The position numbers and the translations under genes are program-made. This document shows positions 9,647-20,952 of a stretch of 27,232 nt of DNA, in pieces (position 1 is the stretch's first letter; the number at the start of each line of letters is the position of its first letter). A model generated the notes under the pieces. It worked only from the letters and a program-made list of their open reading frames with translations, did not search any database and was not told the origin of the DNA. The stretch is from positions 1-27,232 of the forward strand of contig VNWV01000068.1 in NCBI GenBank assembly GCA_009801085.1, in the 5' to 3' direction. The DNA is from Lasiodiplodia sp. COLG20. Lineage: Eukaryota; Ascomycota; Dothideomycetes; Botryosphaeriales; Botryosphaeriaceae.

Positions 9647-10783
9647 GCGAGACGGCATCTTCAAGACGATTACGATAGCAAGCATGGGTCGGGCACGGGT
9701 CTAGAGGGGGCTTGTAAAGTTTAGCATTTTCCTGTTTCGTGCAGCGGATTGGGGCTCAACAACCGCGATGCGATTGGTGGGACGATGGATGGTCTTTTCT
9801 TCTTTCTGCAGCTTTTACTATCTCGAGTTTTAGGTGTCGATAAAGTCAGGATTAGTGGCGGGGTTGAGGGGGGTGGGAATACGAGTCGATCTTCAGGAAA
9901 GAAACAAGACGGAGGGACAAAAATTCTGATGCATTGCAAGTAGGGAGTTCTATGGCATACGGTGCGGATTGTAGGCTTATACCGACTAAAGGGATGGATA
10001 CGGAACGCGGGGCACGAGGTATGGTTGGCTGGCCGCGTCGGCGACGTTTGAGAAGTTCAACAAAAGATTATGAGATGGTTCTTTTGAAGACCCGAGTTTG
10101 GCCGGGATGGCACGAAACTCCTGTGTTGGCGCGACTGCGGATTATGTGCATCACGCTGGTGTGGCCCGAGTTCATTAGCCCTGGCGCCCGAAATTTAGAG
10201 TGTTGTGAGACCAGATCCCGATGACTCACCGCAAGATCGACTCCGCCTCACGCACCGTGCTACTTAGGGCAAAGCAGGTGAGCAATGGGAATGCGATCCT
10301 GGATGCCAACCCCACAGTCGTCAATACGCGTTTCCTTCGACGTCTCTGCCTAGGCTACGCGATAGACACGACCCAATCATGGATCTTGTTCGGTCGTCAA
10401 CGAGCAGGATTGCAAGCGATTTGATGGGGCTCTCGGCCGGTCTGTCTCATGATTCCGCATGTCGCATAACGCGGTAGAACAGCTAGTAGCACTGCAATGG
10501 TTCTAGAGCCCAGCCGCAGCGCCAAGACAAAAGAGGTAATCCGCCTACCCTAAGCGGAAACCGCTGGCGTCTGTGCAGGGACACCGACGGTCAGCCACTA
10601 GGAGAAAGCATTCTCCGCACTGCCACCTCTTGCTGGCCTTAAATACCCCTCCGCTTCGCAACCTCAGGTTGACTTCAACCCTCAGCGGCTTTTCCTCTTC
10701 CCCCTTTACTTTTCCCCTCGGGCCTCGATTTGGGGAGGCCCTTTCTTCGTGTTTTCTTCTGATAACAACAACAACTCGACACA
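9647..10783. other. Intergenic region and presumed promoter of the bZIP gene
   Basis: About 1.1 kb with no supportable gene; the short open frames have no recognisable protein or splice structure. It holds the importin's 3' end and, presumably, the promoter of the bZIP gene. Between 10498 and 10783 no ATG is seen, consistent with a leader, and 10675-10765 is pyrimidine-rich. Confidence 0.5.
10222..10228 (+). promoter_or_regulatory. TGACTCA site (Gcn4/AP-1 type) upstream of the bZIP gene
   Basis: The sequence ATGACTCAC contains a perfect TGACTCA core, the classical target of Gcn4/CpcA-type bZIP proteins, about 560 bases before the bZIP start codon. It could serve autoregulation, but TGACTCA/TGAGTCA occurs seven times in the window against about three expected by chance. 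Function is inference only. Confidence 0.3.
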
Positions 10784-11638
10784 ATGCCGGTCTGCCTCCG
10801 ATTCTCCGCCTACTTCTACATGCCGAGCCAGCTCCGCGCAACAGACTCCCCAACCTAACACGAGTGGGTTTTCTGACTTTGGAAACCACAACTATTTTGC
10901 ATCGGATCTCACCGGCACCTCTCTGGACTTCGCTTTCGCTCACGGCAACTCTTCATCGGATCTTCTCGCTTCCTTTACGGAACCCTATCACCCGCTTCCT
11001 CCCTCGTCTTTCCCTGACGCCTTCTCGAACGGCGGCTTGGACGCCGCATCGCTCGATCTCTTTGACGGCCTACAAAACGATCCGCTTCTGTTCGCGCTTG
11101 ATGGCGTAAACACCGCATCGAACTACTCCTCAGACGAATCTCCCGACAACCTCTTCTCGCAACCTACTATGTACAATGAATCCTTCCTCGCCGCTACTCT
11201 GAACCCCTTGCCAGGTTTGTTCCTTCCAGTCCCCTTATGAATCCACGGGACTAACAGCTGCCAGACTCCTTCCACCCCTTTCCTGCTAGCAACGCTTCTT
11301 CTTCCCGTCCGTCTCCGTACTCTACCATCGAGTCGACGTTCTCCAACGATGCACCAGCTCGTGTCTCTACGTCTCCCGCGGGCTCTTCTGATTCAGCGGG
11401 CGGCAAGCGCAAACGCGCATCCTCTGGTGACGAGCCAGTTGACGGAGCTCTCGCCGACAAGCGGCGCCGCAACAACCTTGCCGCGGCAAAGTATCGACAG
11501 AAGAAGGTCGACCGGATCTCGGAGTTGGAAGATGAGGTGAAGGAGGTGTCGAAGGAGAGGGACGACCTGAAGCTGCAGTTGGCACGCAGGGACGCGGAGT
11601 TGGAGGTTTTGCGGAAGCTGTTGCTGGACAAAAAATAA
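10784..11638 (+). CDS. bZIP transcription factor (Gcn4/Jun-like)
   Basis: Nuclear DNA-binding regulator. The last exon (11265-11638) encodes a complete bZIP. The basic region KRRRNNLAAAKYRQKK carries the N-x2-A-A-x3-R signature (N195, R203). A leucine zipper (L213, V220, L227, R234, L241) runs to the C-terminus. Exon 10845-11214 encodes a Ser/Asn/Phe/Asp-rich activation-type segment (SLDLFDGLQNDPLLFAL). Its frame has no ATG before 11170, so the start was inferred. The only ATG after about 10497 is at 10784, and a single GT (10790) and AG (10844) pair splices a six-base first exon (Met-Pro) into frame. This gives 249 residues in total; the second intron is 11215-11264. The first donor, GTCTGC, is weak, so the start is uncertain. 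The bZIP itself is certain. Targets are unknown; amino-acid control is plausible from the class. Confidence 0.82.
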
Positions 11639-11837
11639 TGTCCTGCACTTCCCTTTCACCTTTGTTTTCCTTCTTATGATCTGTCTTTGGGAGCCTTGAG
11701 GCTACGCTGTCAGCGTGTGCTTCGGCCAAGTTGGTTTGGGATTTAGGGATTGGGAAAGGTTATGTGATGCTCGGTCGATGTCGGTATCGATCAACATGAG
11801 ATTGTTCATAATTTTTAGATCGGCAAATGCTATCGTC

Positions 11838-12780
11838 ATGGCTGCTTCTGAAAGTTTCATAGGAAATTCTGTTAACATGCCTCACAGTCCAGAGTGCTCG
11901 TTGGTCGAGATGGTCGAAGGGTTCTTGGTGACTCAGTTCTCCATCTACATACTACATGCCGTCCCATTTATCATCAACCATTCGTTGCACAGAGGCTTCA
12001 TCAGTATGGTGTTCTCTGAACTCATAGTCTACAATTCTCACTCATAATGGCTCACCATCGCAGAGTATTTTGCTTATACTCAAGACCTGCCTGCTGAATC
12101 CATCTTTCACGACATGTCCGCCAGGTCCGAGCTTACGGTATTTCCTTTTACGACTAGCGCGCCAAGCTATGAATCATAATCGCTCATCCCCACTCAGCGC
12201 CAGGCTGACGAGGGGTCCTGCTTCCATCCCCCGTCTTTTTCGGCCAACAGGAGCGAGCCCTGGTTTCTCCTTTCATTCCAACTTTCGAACGAACTCTTGG
12301 ACGACTACGAACATGTGCCCTTTTTGGTATGCTTGCTGACCTTCAAAGATTTTAGGGCCCGTGCGGGGCGGAATTTGCATTCCACGTTTCATCAACATCA
12401 GGATCATCCATTTGAGCAAGAGCTGAGAGTCAGCATGGGACCTGTCAGTTTGCGGTCGAGAGCGGCTCCTTTTCCGAGGCTTAAAATTTGGGTTTTCGAA
12501 TGCAGAACCCCTCCGTCATGGACCCTGTAGGAGGCTCAATACGCTCTGCCACCATTGGCTCGCTGACTCAGGTAGGCGCGGCATGACGAGTCCCTGACTA
12601 CATTTTCTACCGACCCATCTTTCAAAGGAAAGGTCACGTTCGCTGGCTTTCTCCCGGACATTTATTGCCTGCGCGCGAGTAGTTATTGGACAGACGGAAA
12701 CGTTCCGCGTGCATATATCCGCCATGGCTTCGACCGGAAAACAGCTACGTACCCTGGTATCGCCCGTTTATCGCCACTAA
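11838..12780 (+). CDS. Possible small multi-exon gene, function unknown
   Basis: I do not recognise this protein. A spliced frame can be built from exons 11838-12003, 12064-12137, 12198-12443, 12506-12571 and 12628-12780. Introns are 60, 60, 62 and 56 nt and all phases close, giving about 234 residues with no internal stop. The first intron is convincing (GTATGG, CTCAC, GCAG) and the fourth has GTAGGC and a CTGAC branch site but a poor AAAG acceptor; the others are weaker. The product shows a hydrophobic N-terminal stretch (FLVTQFSIYILHAVPFII) and a segment WFLLSFQLSNELLDDYEHVP, then basic sequence. Upstream in-frame ATGs (11778, 11796) and a later one (11877) are alternatives. It lies just after the bZIP gene, so part could be that gene's 3' UTR. 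Splice sites were chosen by eye from several possibilities. Confidence 0.25.
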
Positions 12781-15700
12781 AGGAAACTCCCGATCTCACT
12801 TTTCTAAAATCGCAACACATCGGGGACCGCGTCTTCAAATAGGACCCCTACTGCTCAGGGTGCACCTATCAGCTCGGCCTCAAATATCCGGATTTACGCG
12901 AGGTCCGTGGAAGATCGGATAGTGACGGGGGTGCAGATGGAATGTTCCATCTCGTTCATGCGCATTGCGTGTCTACGCATGAAGTTCGGTTTCTTTTTTG
13001 AGGCTCTGATCAAACGCCGACAGCCTAAATTTGGATTACCCCAGCGCATAGACGCAATTGCGCCCGCCTTGTTATACAGCAGCTGACGCAATAGGCAAGA
13101 AGTCAATGAAACAGGACTAATCGATACGAATACGTCATCATTGGCGGTCTTTGCCTATACGAGGTCGGCTCGCATGGCATTGCGGCAGGGGAGTTGAAGA
13201 GGAGAATGCACGCTATCTCTGGAAACAACAAGACCATCCCGGCACGCTGCAATATCAAACGAACCGACGTCGTGGTCCATCTAGCTCCAAGTCTCGGCGA
13301 AACACGGCCATTACTTATCCGATTTGCCCGGCGTTTGTTTGGCTTGGCTGGCGCTATTCCGCCTAGGGTAGTAGACGGGCCCGAAAGTGCAAAGTGAGGA
13401 GCACCGTCGGTGTATCACTCTTTCTCCAACGACGGAGTAGAGTTTATTTGAGCTAATGCAGGGACGTACGAATGCGCTTGCGACCTGCCGTGTCCGCATT
13501 GGTTTCATTATTGCAGTCCACGGCGCCGGTATGTCTGCTGGAGGCGGACCCGGCGGGCTGGAAAATCCACGCTGCACATGCGATAAACGCCTTCTGGCTT
13601 TCGTCACGCGCTAATGTATCGCCGGTCACAGCGCAGAGTTTGCGATCTGATCCTGAATCTGTGTGTGGTTCTGCGAGTGGCAATGATCTCAAAGATCGGT
13701 GAAGGTATATTTGGATGGAGGGGTTTCGACGACAGAGGCGTCACCAGAACGAGTTGCGCTCGGCGGGTTTGACTCAGGCGGGCAGCCTATCGGAAGGCGC
13801 GCGCCTGTCTTGTACAATAACGAGCGAGGAGATGGACGGCGAGGCGGGCGGATCCTGCGGGCGGATGCCGGCTGTGCCAACCAATGGCGGCGCCACCCCC
13901 ACCATCCTGAGCCATAAGCACCAAGGAAAAATGAGAGGAAAAATACAGAGAAGCCGTTTGAGGTGGTACGACAGGAGCCACGCGCGGTAAAGCGAGGCCG
14001 TGTGCTCCGAGCCCGTTGTGCCCTCGTCATCAGCTAATAAGCTAGCCATGTGGGCAGGTGGGCGGCCGTATCCGGTCATGTCCCATATTGCCTTGCTGCG
14101 GCGCGGTGCCAATCCTAACGGCCGCCGCGCGGCGCAACGCACACAATTGCGCCGTCGTCGCATTTGCGACGGTGCCATGCTCCGTGGGCCTGGTCAGCGG
14201 CGTCCCACTTGGGGCCCTATTGATTTTTTGCGCGGAAGGATTCGAGCAATCTGCAGCTGGCGGGCAAGCGACGTTACACACGCGCTACCGCGGGCCATGT
14301 GACAATGACGGCGAGACAGAGGCACTGAGTCCCGGCGCGGCGGGCGGGCTGGTTATTTTCGGCAGCGGCTGCTCTCATCAGCAGCATCGTCAGGGCAAAG
14401 GCCGCCAGGCAGTCAGCAAGCCGCCCTGCCGTCCACGCGAAGCCGTGAAACCGTCCGCGTGGACGGCCTGGGTCCCTGCAACGCAGCGCATGGCCGCAGC
14501 GCAGCGCAGCGGTCCGTTTTTCATCAGACGCCGACTCGCGACTCAGCCGGTCCTTGATTGATGGAGAGACTTTAATGCGATGGCGATCGTCGCCCGCAGG
14601 TGGAGAGAGTGGAGGACCGACGGTTTGTTTTGTGCGCGGCGTGCGTTGACGTCTGCCCTGGCGCCCCTCTAGGCCGGCGCCAAGCCGCCCTGCGCGAGTC
14701 GGCCGCGCTGCCGCGACTCGAGTTCCTTCCCTTCGCGGCCAAACCCACAAGCTCGACCCGGCCGACGGGATGAGATCAGCTCCCGCCCGCGGCATAAACA
14801 TGGCCCAAGGCATTCGTCAGGCCGCCCTGCCCTGTCCTGCTGGATATTTTTAACAGTCCCGCGTGCAGAGGAGCCATGTCCGCCGCCGCCGCTGCGGAGG
14901 ATCCCGTCCGCGGTGGACTGTGCCCTGCCTATCTGCTCTGCGCAAGCTTCTCCGCATTTGACGAGTGGAACGTTGCGAGGCAAAAAGATTAACCCATATA
15001 TTGGCTTTCGCACGCTAATTACTATAGGCCGAAACGCTGTCGGCCCGTTGCTGGACTTTTGGCGCGGCAAAACCAAGGGGATTGGCAGCTCTGGTCGCCC
15101 GTTTCGTATTCTGTATAGCGAAGATCCGGGCGCGTTGGTAAGCGGCGGAATCGCTGCGCGCGACGCGATATTGCGCTCGTCGCGCCCGTCACTGACCGGT
15201 GGGCTCGAGCGAGCAACAGCCGTTTGTCTGGTGGAGGGCGCGGATGGAGCCGCGGGTCGCATCAAAAACATGGTTGCCCGGTGACGCAGCCTCAGATCGG
15301 AGCGGGGGACCCCATCCAGCTGCGCAATGCTCCGGCGGCGGGCTTGGGTGGTACGGACTACAGGGCGCGTGGAGGGCTACGCACGTACGATGCATGAACT
15401 CATCAAATGGGGCAAATTGCGCCAGGCGTCTGGCAACAATATTGCCAACGGCGCGCGCGCTGCCCCAGGCGCGGCGGTCCCAAGGGTCGCCCCCGAGTGC
15501 TGGGCCGGGAGGGCAGCCGGCTGCCGTTGGCCGTCTCGTGGCGTGAGGCCTGGTGCTGCAGACAGGCGTCGCTCAGCCAGCCGCAGGCACGCGCCCTGGA
15601 GGAGTTGGGGCAGGGGCGCGGGATCCGCAGCTTCGGAACAGAGCTAAGAGCTAAGCTTTGCGGTAAAGTTGGCTGGCCCCGGGTAGATCGAGAGGTGATC

Positions 15701-16692
15701 GCTGAGCCAACGCGGCGAATCAGCGCGGCGGGCAGCAGCGCAGGCGGCGCGGGGAACGCGGAGAGACCCTGCCCAGCGCGCAGCTGCTCGTGGGCGCTGG
15801 CCGGCCGCGTAGGGGCTCCCTGGGCCGGCGCAAGGCACCGCGCCAAGCAACCCGGGCGCGCCAAGGCAGCGTGAGTCGTGAGTTCGGCCGCAAGGTGCGA
15901 GGCCTCCAGACGGCGGGGCAGCGCGCGGCGGGAACCTCCGCCCGCGCGGTTGAGCGCCGTTGCAGGCTGCGGGCAAACAGCTCGCGCTCGCAAGCGCCGC
16001 GACTCGCGCAGCGGCTCTGGGCGCACGGGGCGCCATCCGCCGGGGCAGGCGCAACCTCAGTCCATCACGATGGCCTGCGTCCTTCCCGAGTGAGCGCAGA
16101 TAATGGCTCTGCTTATCACGGCCGCATCGGGCAACGTGCGAGTCCACTTTCCGTCCCCGCCCACCCAGAGCCCTACCGCGAGGCTGCGTTATAATAGCCT
16201 TAAGCTTTCCAAAGACGTTGCCCACGCGTGTGCCACCACCATCCAATCCCCCCTCCACCCAGGTGATGCCTATTTTAAGTTGCCCGACGCCAGCTGCATG
16301 CCCATCCTCGCCTCTAGCCTCCCGCCACTAGTCTCCGCGCCCAATTGCCAGCCGACCAGCCTGCACTGCTACCCCACTGACACTGTGGCGCCGGCCCACT
16401 CCTTCATTTGCGTCCGTACGCCCCTAGTCCAGCTGCCAGAGAGCCCTGCGGTCCGATTGAGCCTCGCCCGTCTCTTTTCACCACTCCTGTCCGCTCCGCC
16501 AGCCCGCCCAAACCGCCAACTCGACCTCAGGATTCCCTAGCAAAACACTCCCGCCCTTGCTCGGACCTACTGCCCAGATCGACTGCGGATCCCGTCTCGG
16601 TCCGCTCTCGCCGAAGACGAAATCGACCGGGGTGACTGATCACCAGCAGACCGGAGCTGCTTACGAACCCTCTCTCACACCCAACCCCATCA
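12781..16692. other. 3.9-kb region without a convincing gene, GC-rich from about 13.8 to 16.1 kb
   Basis: Many overlapping open frames occur on both strands between 13.8 and 16.1 kb, but that is expected of GC-rich DNA. They are Ala/Arg/Gly/Pro-rich, no two frames link by good splice sites, and none resembles a known family. From about 16.1 kb the sequence changes to C/T-rich leader-like DNA, with TATAATAG at about 16189 and TATTTTAAG at about 16271, leading into the Zn2Cys6 gene. The region is probably a long promoter and leader, with or without a non-coding transcript. Confidence 0.5.
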
Positions 16693-19600
16693 ATGTCGGC
16701 CGCCGGTGGTGGAGGTCAGGCCTCGCCTGCTTCGCACAGCGAAACCGTTGATGCCGCTGCCGCTGGAACCACCAAAGATGCCACCAAGGCCAAGTCAGCT
16801 GCCGACTCGGCCAACACCAAGGCCCGCAAGCGGACCAAGACCGGATGCCTGACGTGCCGGAAGCGCCGCATCAAGTGCGGCGAGGAGCGGCCCATCTGCA
16901 ACAACTGCATCAAGTCGAAGCGTCACTGCGAAGGCTACAACCAGCGCGTCATCTTCAAGCCGCCCATCGGTGACTGGCCCGGCAGCGCCCCCGCGAGCAC
17001 CCTCCCCTACCACAGCGGCGTCATTCCCGGCGGCCGCCCCGTCTACCAGCAGCCCTTCCCCGGTCCGCAGGCGGCGGGGATGCCGTACGGCGCTCTGCAG
17101 CCCGGCCAGCAGCAGTATCCGCTGCCGCAATACGGCCACTTTACGGGCGTTGACCCGTTCAGCGGCGGTGCGTTCACGAGTGGGCTGGGTCAAGATAACT
17201 CATATGTCCCCCAGGCGCCCCCATACAGCCAGTCGATGGACTCCTCTTATCAGCAGCGCTCATATTCCATGGGCGCCATGCAACCTGAATACTCGCAGCA
17301 GCTTCACCCACAGCCTTCATACCCCTCCCAAGCGCATAGACAATCCGTGCAATTACCGTATCACACCACCGCGAACATGGGACAAGGAATACCCGCATAT
17401 TCACCCACACCACAAGATCAGCCATACGGACAGCAGAGTCACGCACCGCAACATACCCAGTACAGCCAAGGTTTCCAGTACCCTTCAGCGACCACGGCGG
17501 CTGATACGTATAGGCAGCCACATCCCCTAACCCAGTCCAGAGAGGTCCTCCAGGCGGCAGATCGGGATGTTTTGGTATGGCAAAAGGTAGCGAGTGGCCT
17601 GGCGAACGAGGAAGACCGTCTTGACTTGCTGCCACCCGAGAGCGCCCCCGGCTCGCGTCCGGGCATGCCTCCGCAGTTTCTCCCCGACGCCGGCCAGACA
17701 GGTATAGGTATGCCGTTCATACCCTCGCAGCAACTCTGTTTTTAAAATTGGTCTGTTTGTTCCGTGGATGGTGAGAGCCATTGATCGCAAAAGCAATGCA
17801 AGGATATGTTTGTAGTTGGCTAACGCGCTGAATTGTGACAGAACACCCCCCACCACCCCCCTCTCGCCAGGCCGTCCCGATCAAAAACGAACTGCGACAG
17901 TCCGGCTTTTCCGCGCACCACCCCAGCCCAACCGAAGCCCTCCAAGAAGCCGCGGTAGAATTTGAAGACGACGATTACTATGACGTGCAGTCAGATGACG
18001 AGATGGAACTGTTGCCGGCACAAGAGCAAGCCCTGGCCCATGGTCAGCAGCGCGACTTCGAAGTGATGATGCAGATCCACCGAGACAGCGTGAACGAATT
18101 GAACGTCAGGCACTACAACACCTTCCTCTACTCGGGCATCTTGGATCAATATCGCGCCGAACAGGTCGCAAATCCTCTGCGAAACCCACAAACCGCCCGT
18201 GTCTTTGCGCACTTCATCCATGCCACCGGACCCAGTCTTTCCATCTTCGAGAGAAGAGTTCGAAATGCCTCTGCCATGTTCAGTGAACGCCCGGTCCACC
18301 CAAGTCAACAGTCACTATGGACATATACGCTCCCGATGATGGCGCTGAACCACCAGGGCCTACTGCACTCTATGCTTGCCTTGTCCTCGCTACATATCGC
18401 CAAGTTGCAACACGCTTCAGTCACGCCCTCGTTCAAACACTACGCCTACGCTTTGAAACGCGTCCATCATGCTGTGGGACATCCCAAGAAGAGACATCAT
18501 GTCACAACGCTGGCGGCATGTCTCATGCTGGGTCTGTACGAGGTAATGACTGCCGATCACGTAAAGTGGAATAGCCATCTGCTGGGCGCGAAACAGCTCT
18601 TCGTCGAGATCGATTACGCCGGAATGACAAAAGCGTGGCGCAAGAAAAAGGCGGAGGAGGATGCGTTCGAGCGGAACTTTGCCTACGAGAACCCCGGTCT
18701 GACCATGCAGCAACCACGGTACCTGAACAAGGAGCCGAGCAACCTGCCGGACGAACGGGTTGTCAGTATGCTCACCGGACGCCAGATCCGCTACGATGAC
18801 TTTGGGAAGGTTTTCGATGACCCGGGCAGGAACGGTGGCAAGGCTCCGGAACCAGATCTCACGCATTACGAGACATACCAGGATTTGTGGTGGTGGTTCG
18901 TGAGGCACGACGGGTTCCAAAGTGTCATCAGTGGCAACGGGCTTCTGTAAGTCCGAACTCAGCTAGACGGTGATTCTGGCTAACTCATCACAGTATGGAC
19001 TACACCAGATGGTCAGACTGCCCACCGCGCGCGCCCCTTGGTAAACCCGATGCACTATACGGAACGCACGACCACTCCCTGCTCCTACTCGGCCGCATCG
19101 CAGAGTTCGCGTCAAGAGATCGTGAAAGGAAGATTCAGGCAGTACAAATGAATGGCGGTCAATGGAGGCCTGGGCTGGGTATGCCAGGACCTCCGGCGGG
19201 ATCCGGTCCTCCACCTGGAACGCAATTCCCTCAGGGTCAACGGCCGGGAATGCCACCACAACAAGGATCACCAGGCGGTGGCGCACCGCCGCAAATCCCC
19301 TTCTACGGAATGGCGCCTAGCTCGTCAGCGCGGCACATGCCTTCCGCCTTTAAACAGGAACAGTCACCCTCGCCCGACCCATCCGTCAAGCTCGAAGACC
19401 AAGCCGGCCTCCAAGCCGCCACGCAAAAGGCGCTAGCGGAATGGCAATCGATGCGCGAAGCCCTCTCGCATTACGCCTCGCACCTGGGGCCAGCCTTCGC
19501 TCCGCTCTCCGACGAGTTCTCGACGCCCATCCCCAGCCCGTTCGGGCCGGCCCTGCAGTACCGTAGCTTCGACATCGCGGTGCTGTGGGCGCAGTACCAC

Positions 19601-20197
19601 ATGCTCGAGATCATCCTCGCGCGGTCGCACCCGACGATGCCGCCTGCAGCCATGATGGCGGCGGGCGTGGCGGCGCAGCAGACGGCGCACTGGGCCAAGG
19701 ACATCGGCCGCATCGTCGCGGGCATCTTCAGTGGCCTGGGCCCGCACGGCGCGCCGCTCAACCCGTCCATCGGCGCCGCCCTCATCGAGTGCATCATGCC
19801 CCTCTTCTTCGCCGGTATCCAGTACGTCGACGCCGCCCAGCGCGACTGGCTCGTCGTCAACGTCAAGGACATCGAGGCCCGCACCGGCTGGGCCTCGGCC
19901 GGCCTCGTCGCCAACGGCTGCCAAAAGGTGTGGGAGAGGGCCGGCCTTGCCGGCCGTGGTCCGCCGTACGTCTACAGGCGCGAGGACCCCGACAAGAACC
20001 CGGACGAGCGCATCAGCGGGCGCAAGGAGGAGCGTGCGGCGAGCGAGGGGAGGAGCTTGACCCAGGAAGAGGAGGAGGCGGCGAAGAACGAGCTGAGCGA
20101 TCGGAGGTATATCTGGACCAATCCCGGCACCAGGGTGCATTGGGCGATGGGCATTTTGAGCGAGGAGCAGGACTTGATCAGGCCCCCGGGGATGTGA
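16693..20197 (+). CDS. Zn(II)2Cys6 transcription factor
   Basis: Fungal-specific nuclear regulator of unknown target. Exons 16693-17701, 17842-18946 and 18994-20197 join to 1105 residues; introns are 140 nt (CTAAC branch site) and 47 nt. The zinc cluster lies at residues 52-79: C-LT-C-RKRRIK-C-GEERPI-C-NN-C-IKSKRH-C, preceded by a basic stretch (KARKRTKTG) and followed by the conserved EGYNQRVIFKPPIGDWP. Residues about 95-330 are a Gln/Pro/Tyr-rich, probably disordered linker. An acidic patch (FEDDDYYDVQSDDEMELLPA) follows. The middle domain of the fungal_trans_2 type starts near residue 430 and includes YTLPMMALNHQGLLHSMLAL. A second Gly/Pro-rich linker (about 785-845) interrupts the C-terminal half. 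The first ATG (16693) is well placed 50 residues before the zinc cluster. Donors GTATAG and, six bases on, GTATGC compete at intron 1. Confidence 0.92.
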
Positions 20198-20770
20198 GGG
20201 GAGGGACTCTTGGTGTGTGGTTTGCACTCGATCAGTGCTACCTTTTTCTTTTGTTTTTACTTTCTCGATTTGTGTTACTATCTTCTTTATGTGTGTGTTT
20301 TTTCGGTTACTTCTCTACTTCTTATTTTTTTTGTGCGCCTTTTTCTTTGCGCAAAGCGATGGGAACACGGACATGTCATTGTACATGGGAGTTTGTCGTC
20401 CTCGGGTGGGAAAAGCATGTGAAATCACATGTCATTGGGAGTTTTGCTTTTGGGTATGCCCCCTCTAGTTACTGAAGCGAAAGGAAAAAGAGTGTTGAGC
20501 AATGGACTGGAGAAAATGTTGTTGTGGCTTTTGGGGTGTCTGGTTCGCCATGTCTCAGCCAAGCGTGCGAAAAGAGCGAGAACAGAAGATGATAGGGCAA
20601 TGTAAGCTTTGTGGAAGACTCAAAGACAGAGACACCATCGTCATCTTGACGATGGATTATAGAAAGTTTACCTTGATTTTTTTTTTTTTTTGGCCTCGTG
20701 ATCAAGATTCATTTCTACAAAGGAGTATCGCATCGGAAGGCTAACGTGATTTTTTTTTTTTGGTCATGTC

Positions 20771-20856
20771 GTGGGTACTTGAAGCTATCGTCCGGACGAG
20801 AATGTCGAATTAAAAACTCTACAAAAATGTCCGGACGATAGCTTCAGATACCCTTG
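20771..20856 (+). mobile_element. MITE-like inverted-repeat element, copy 2
   Basis: Same family and orientation as copy 1. The arms GGGTACTTGAAGCTATCG (20773 on) and its partner ending CGATAGCTTCAGATACCC (20853) differ at two central-arm positions and at the innermost base pair, so this copy is slightly diverged. The centre again begins GAATGTCGAATTAAAAA. The left flank, T tract then GGTCATGTC, resembles the left flank of copy 3, so the true element may extend about 20 bases further out. Confidence 0.8.
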
Positions 20857-20952
20857 TGTTGTCTACTTTTTCCTTTTCAACAAAACGGAGGCAGTTACCC
20901 TAGACGCCGCAATACCCGTCTGTATATAAGTACTATGGTTGATCCATTCTGT

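Noticed and set aside
10573..11109. 178-codon frame overlapping the bZIP leader
   Set aside because: It has no ATG start, is Leu/Arg/Thr/Pro-rich and stops before the bZIP exon. The alternative frame has clear activation-domain composition and splices to the bZIP.
12327..12355. A 29-nt perfect-looking intron (GTATGC, CTGAC, TTTAG)
   Set aside because: It is shorter than the usual minimum for fungal introns, and splicing it leads to a stop within 20 codons. The frame continues without it.
13125..13148. Tyr-Glu-Tyr-Val-Ile-Ile-Gly-Gly, like the start of an FAD-binding Rossmann fold
   Set aside because: Only eight residues match. The following sequence lacks the third glycine and the rest of the fold, and no partner exons are seen. 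Probably chance or an unprovable relic.
14058..16258. Several 120-207 codon open frames on both strands
   Set aside because: They overlap each other in GC-rich DNA, are Arg/Ala/Gly/Pro-rich, lack splice links and resemble no family, so they are composition artefacts.
19433..20475. Long open frames opposite and alongside the 3' part of the Zn2Cys6 gene (264 and 296 codons)
   Set aside because: They are shadows of the GC-biased third codon position of the real frame, with low-complexity Arg/Ala/His-rich translations.
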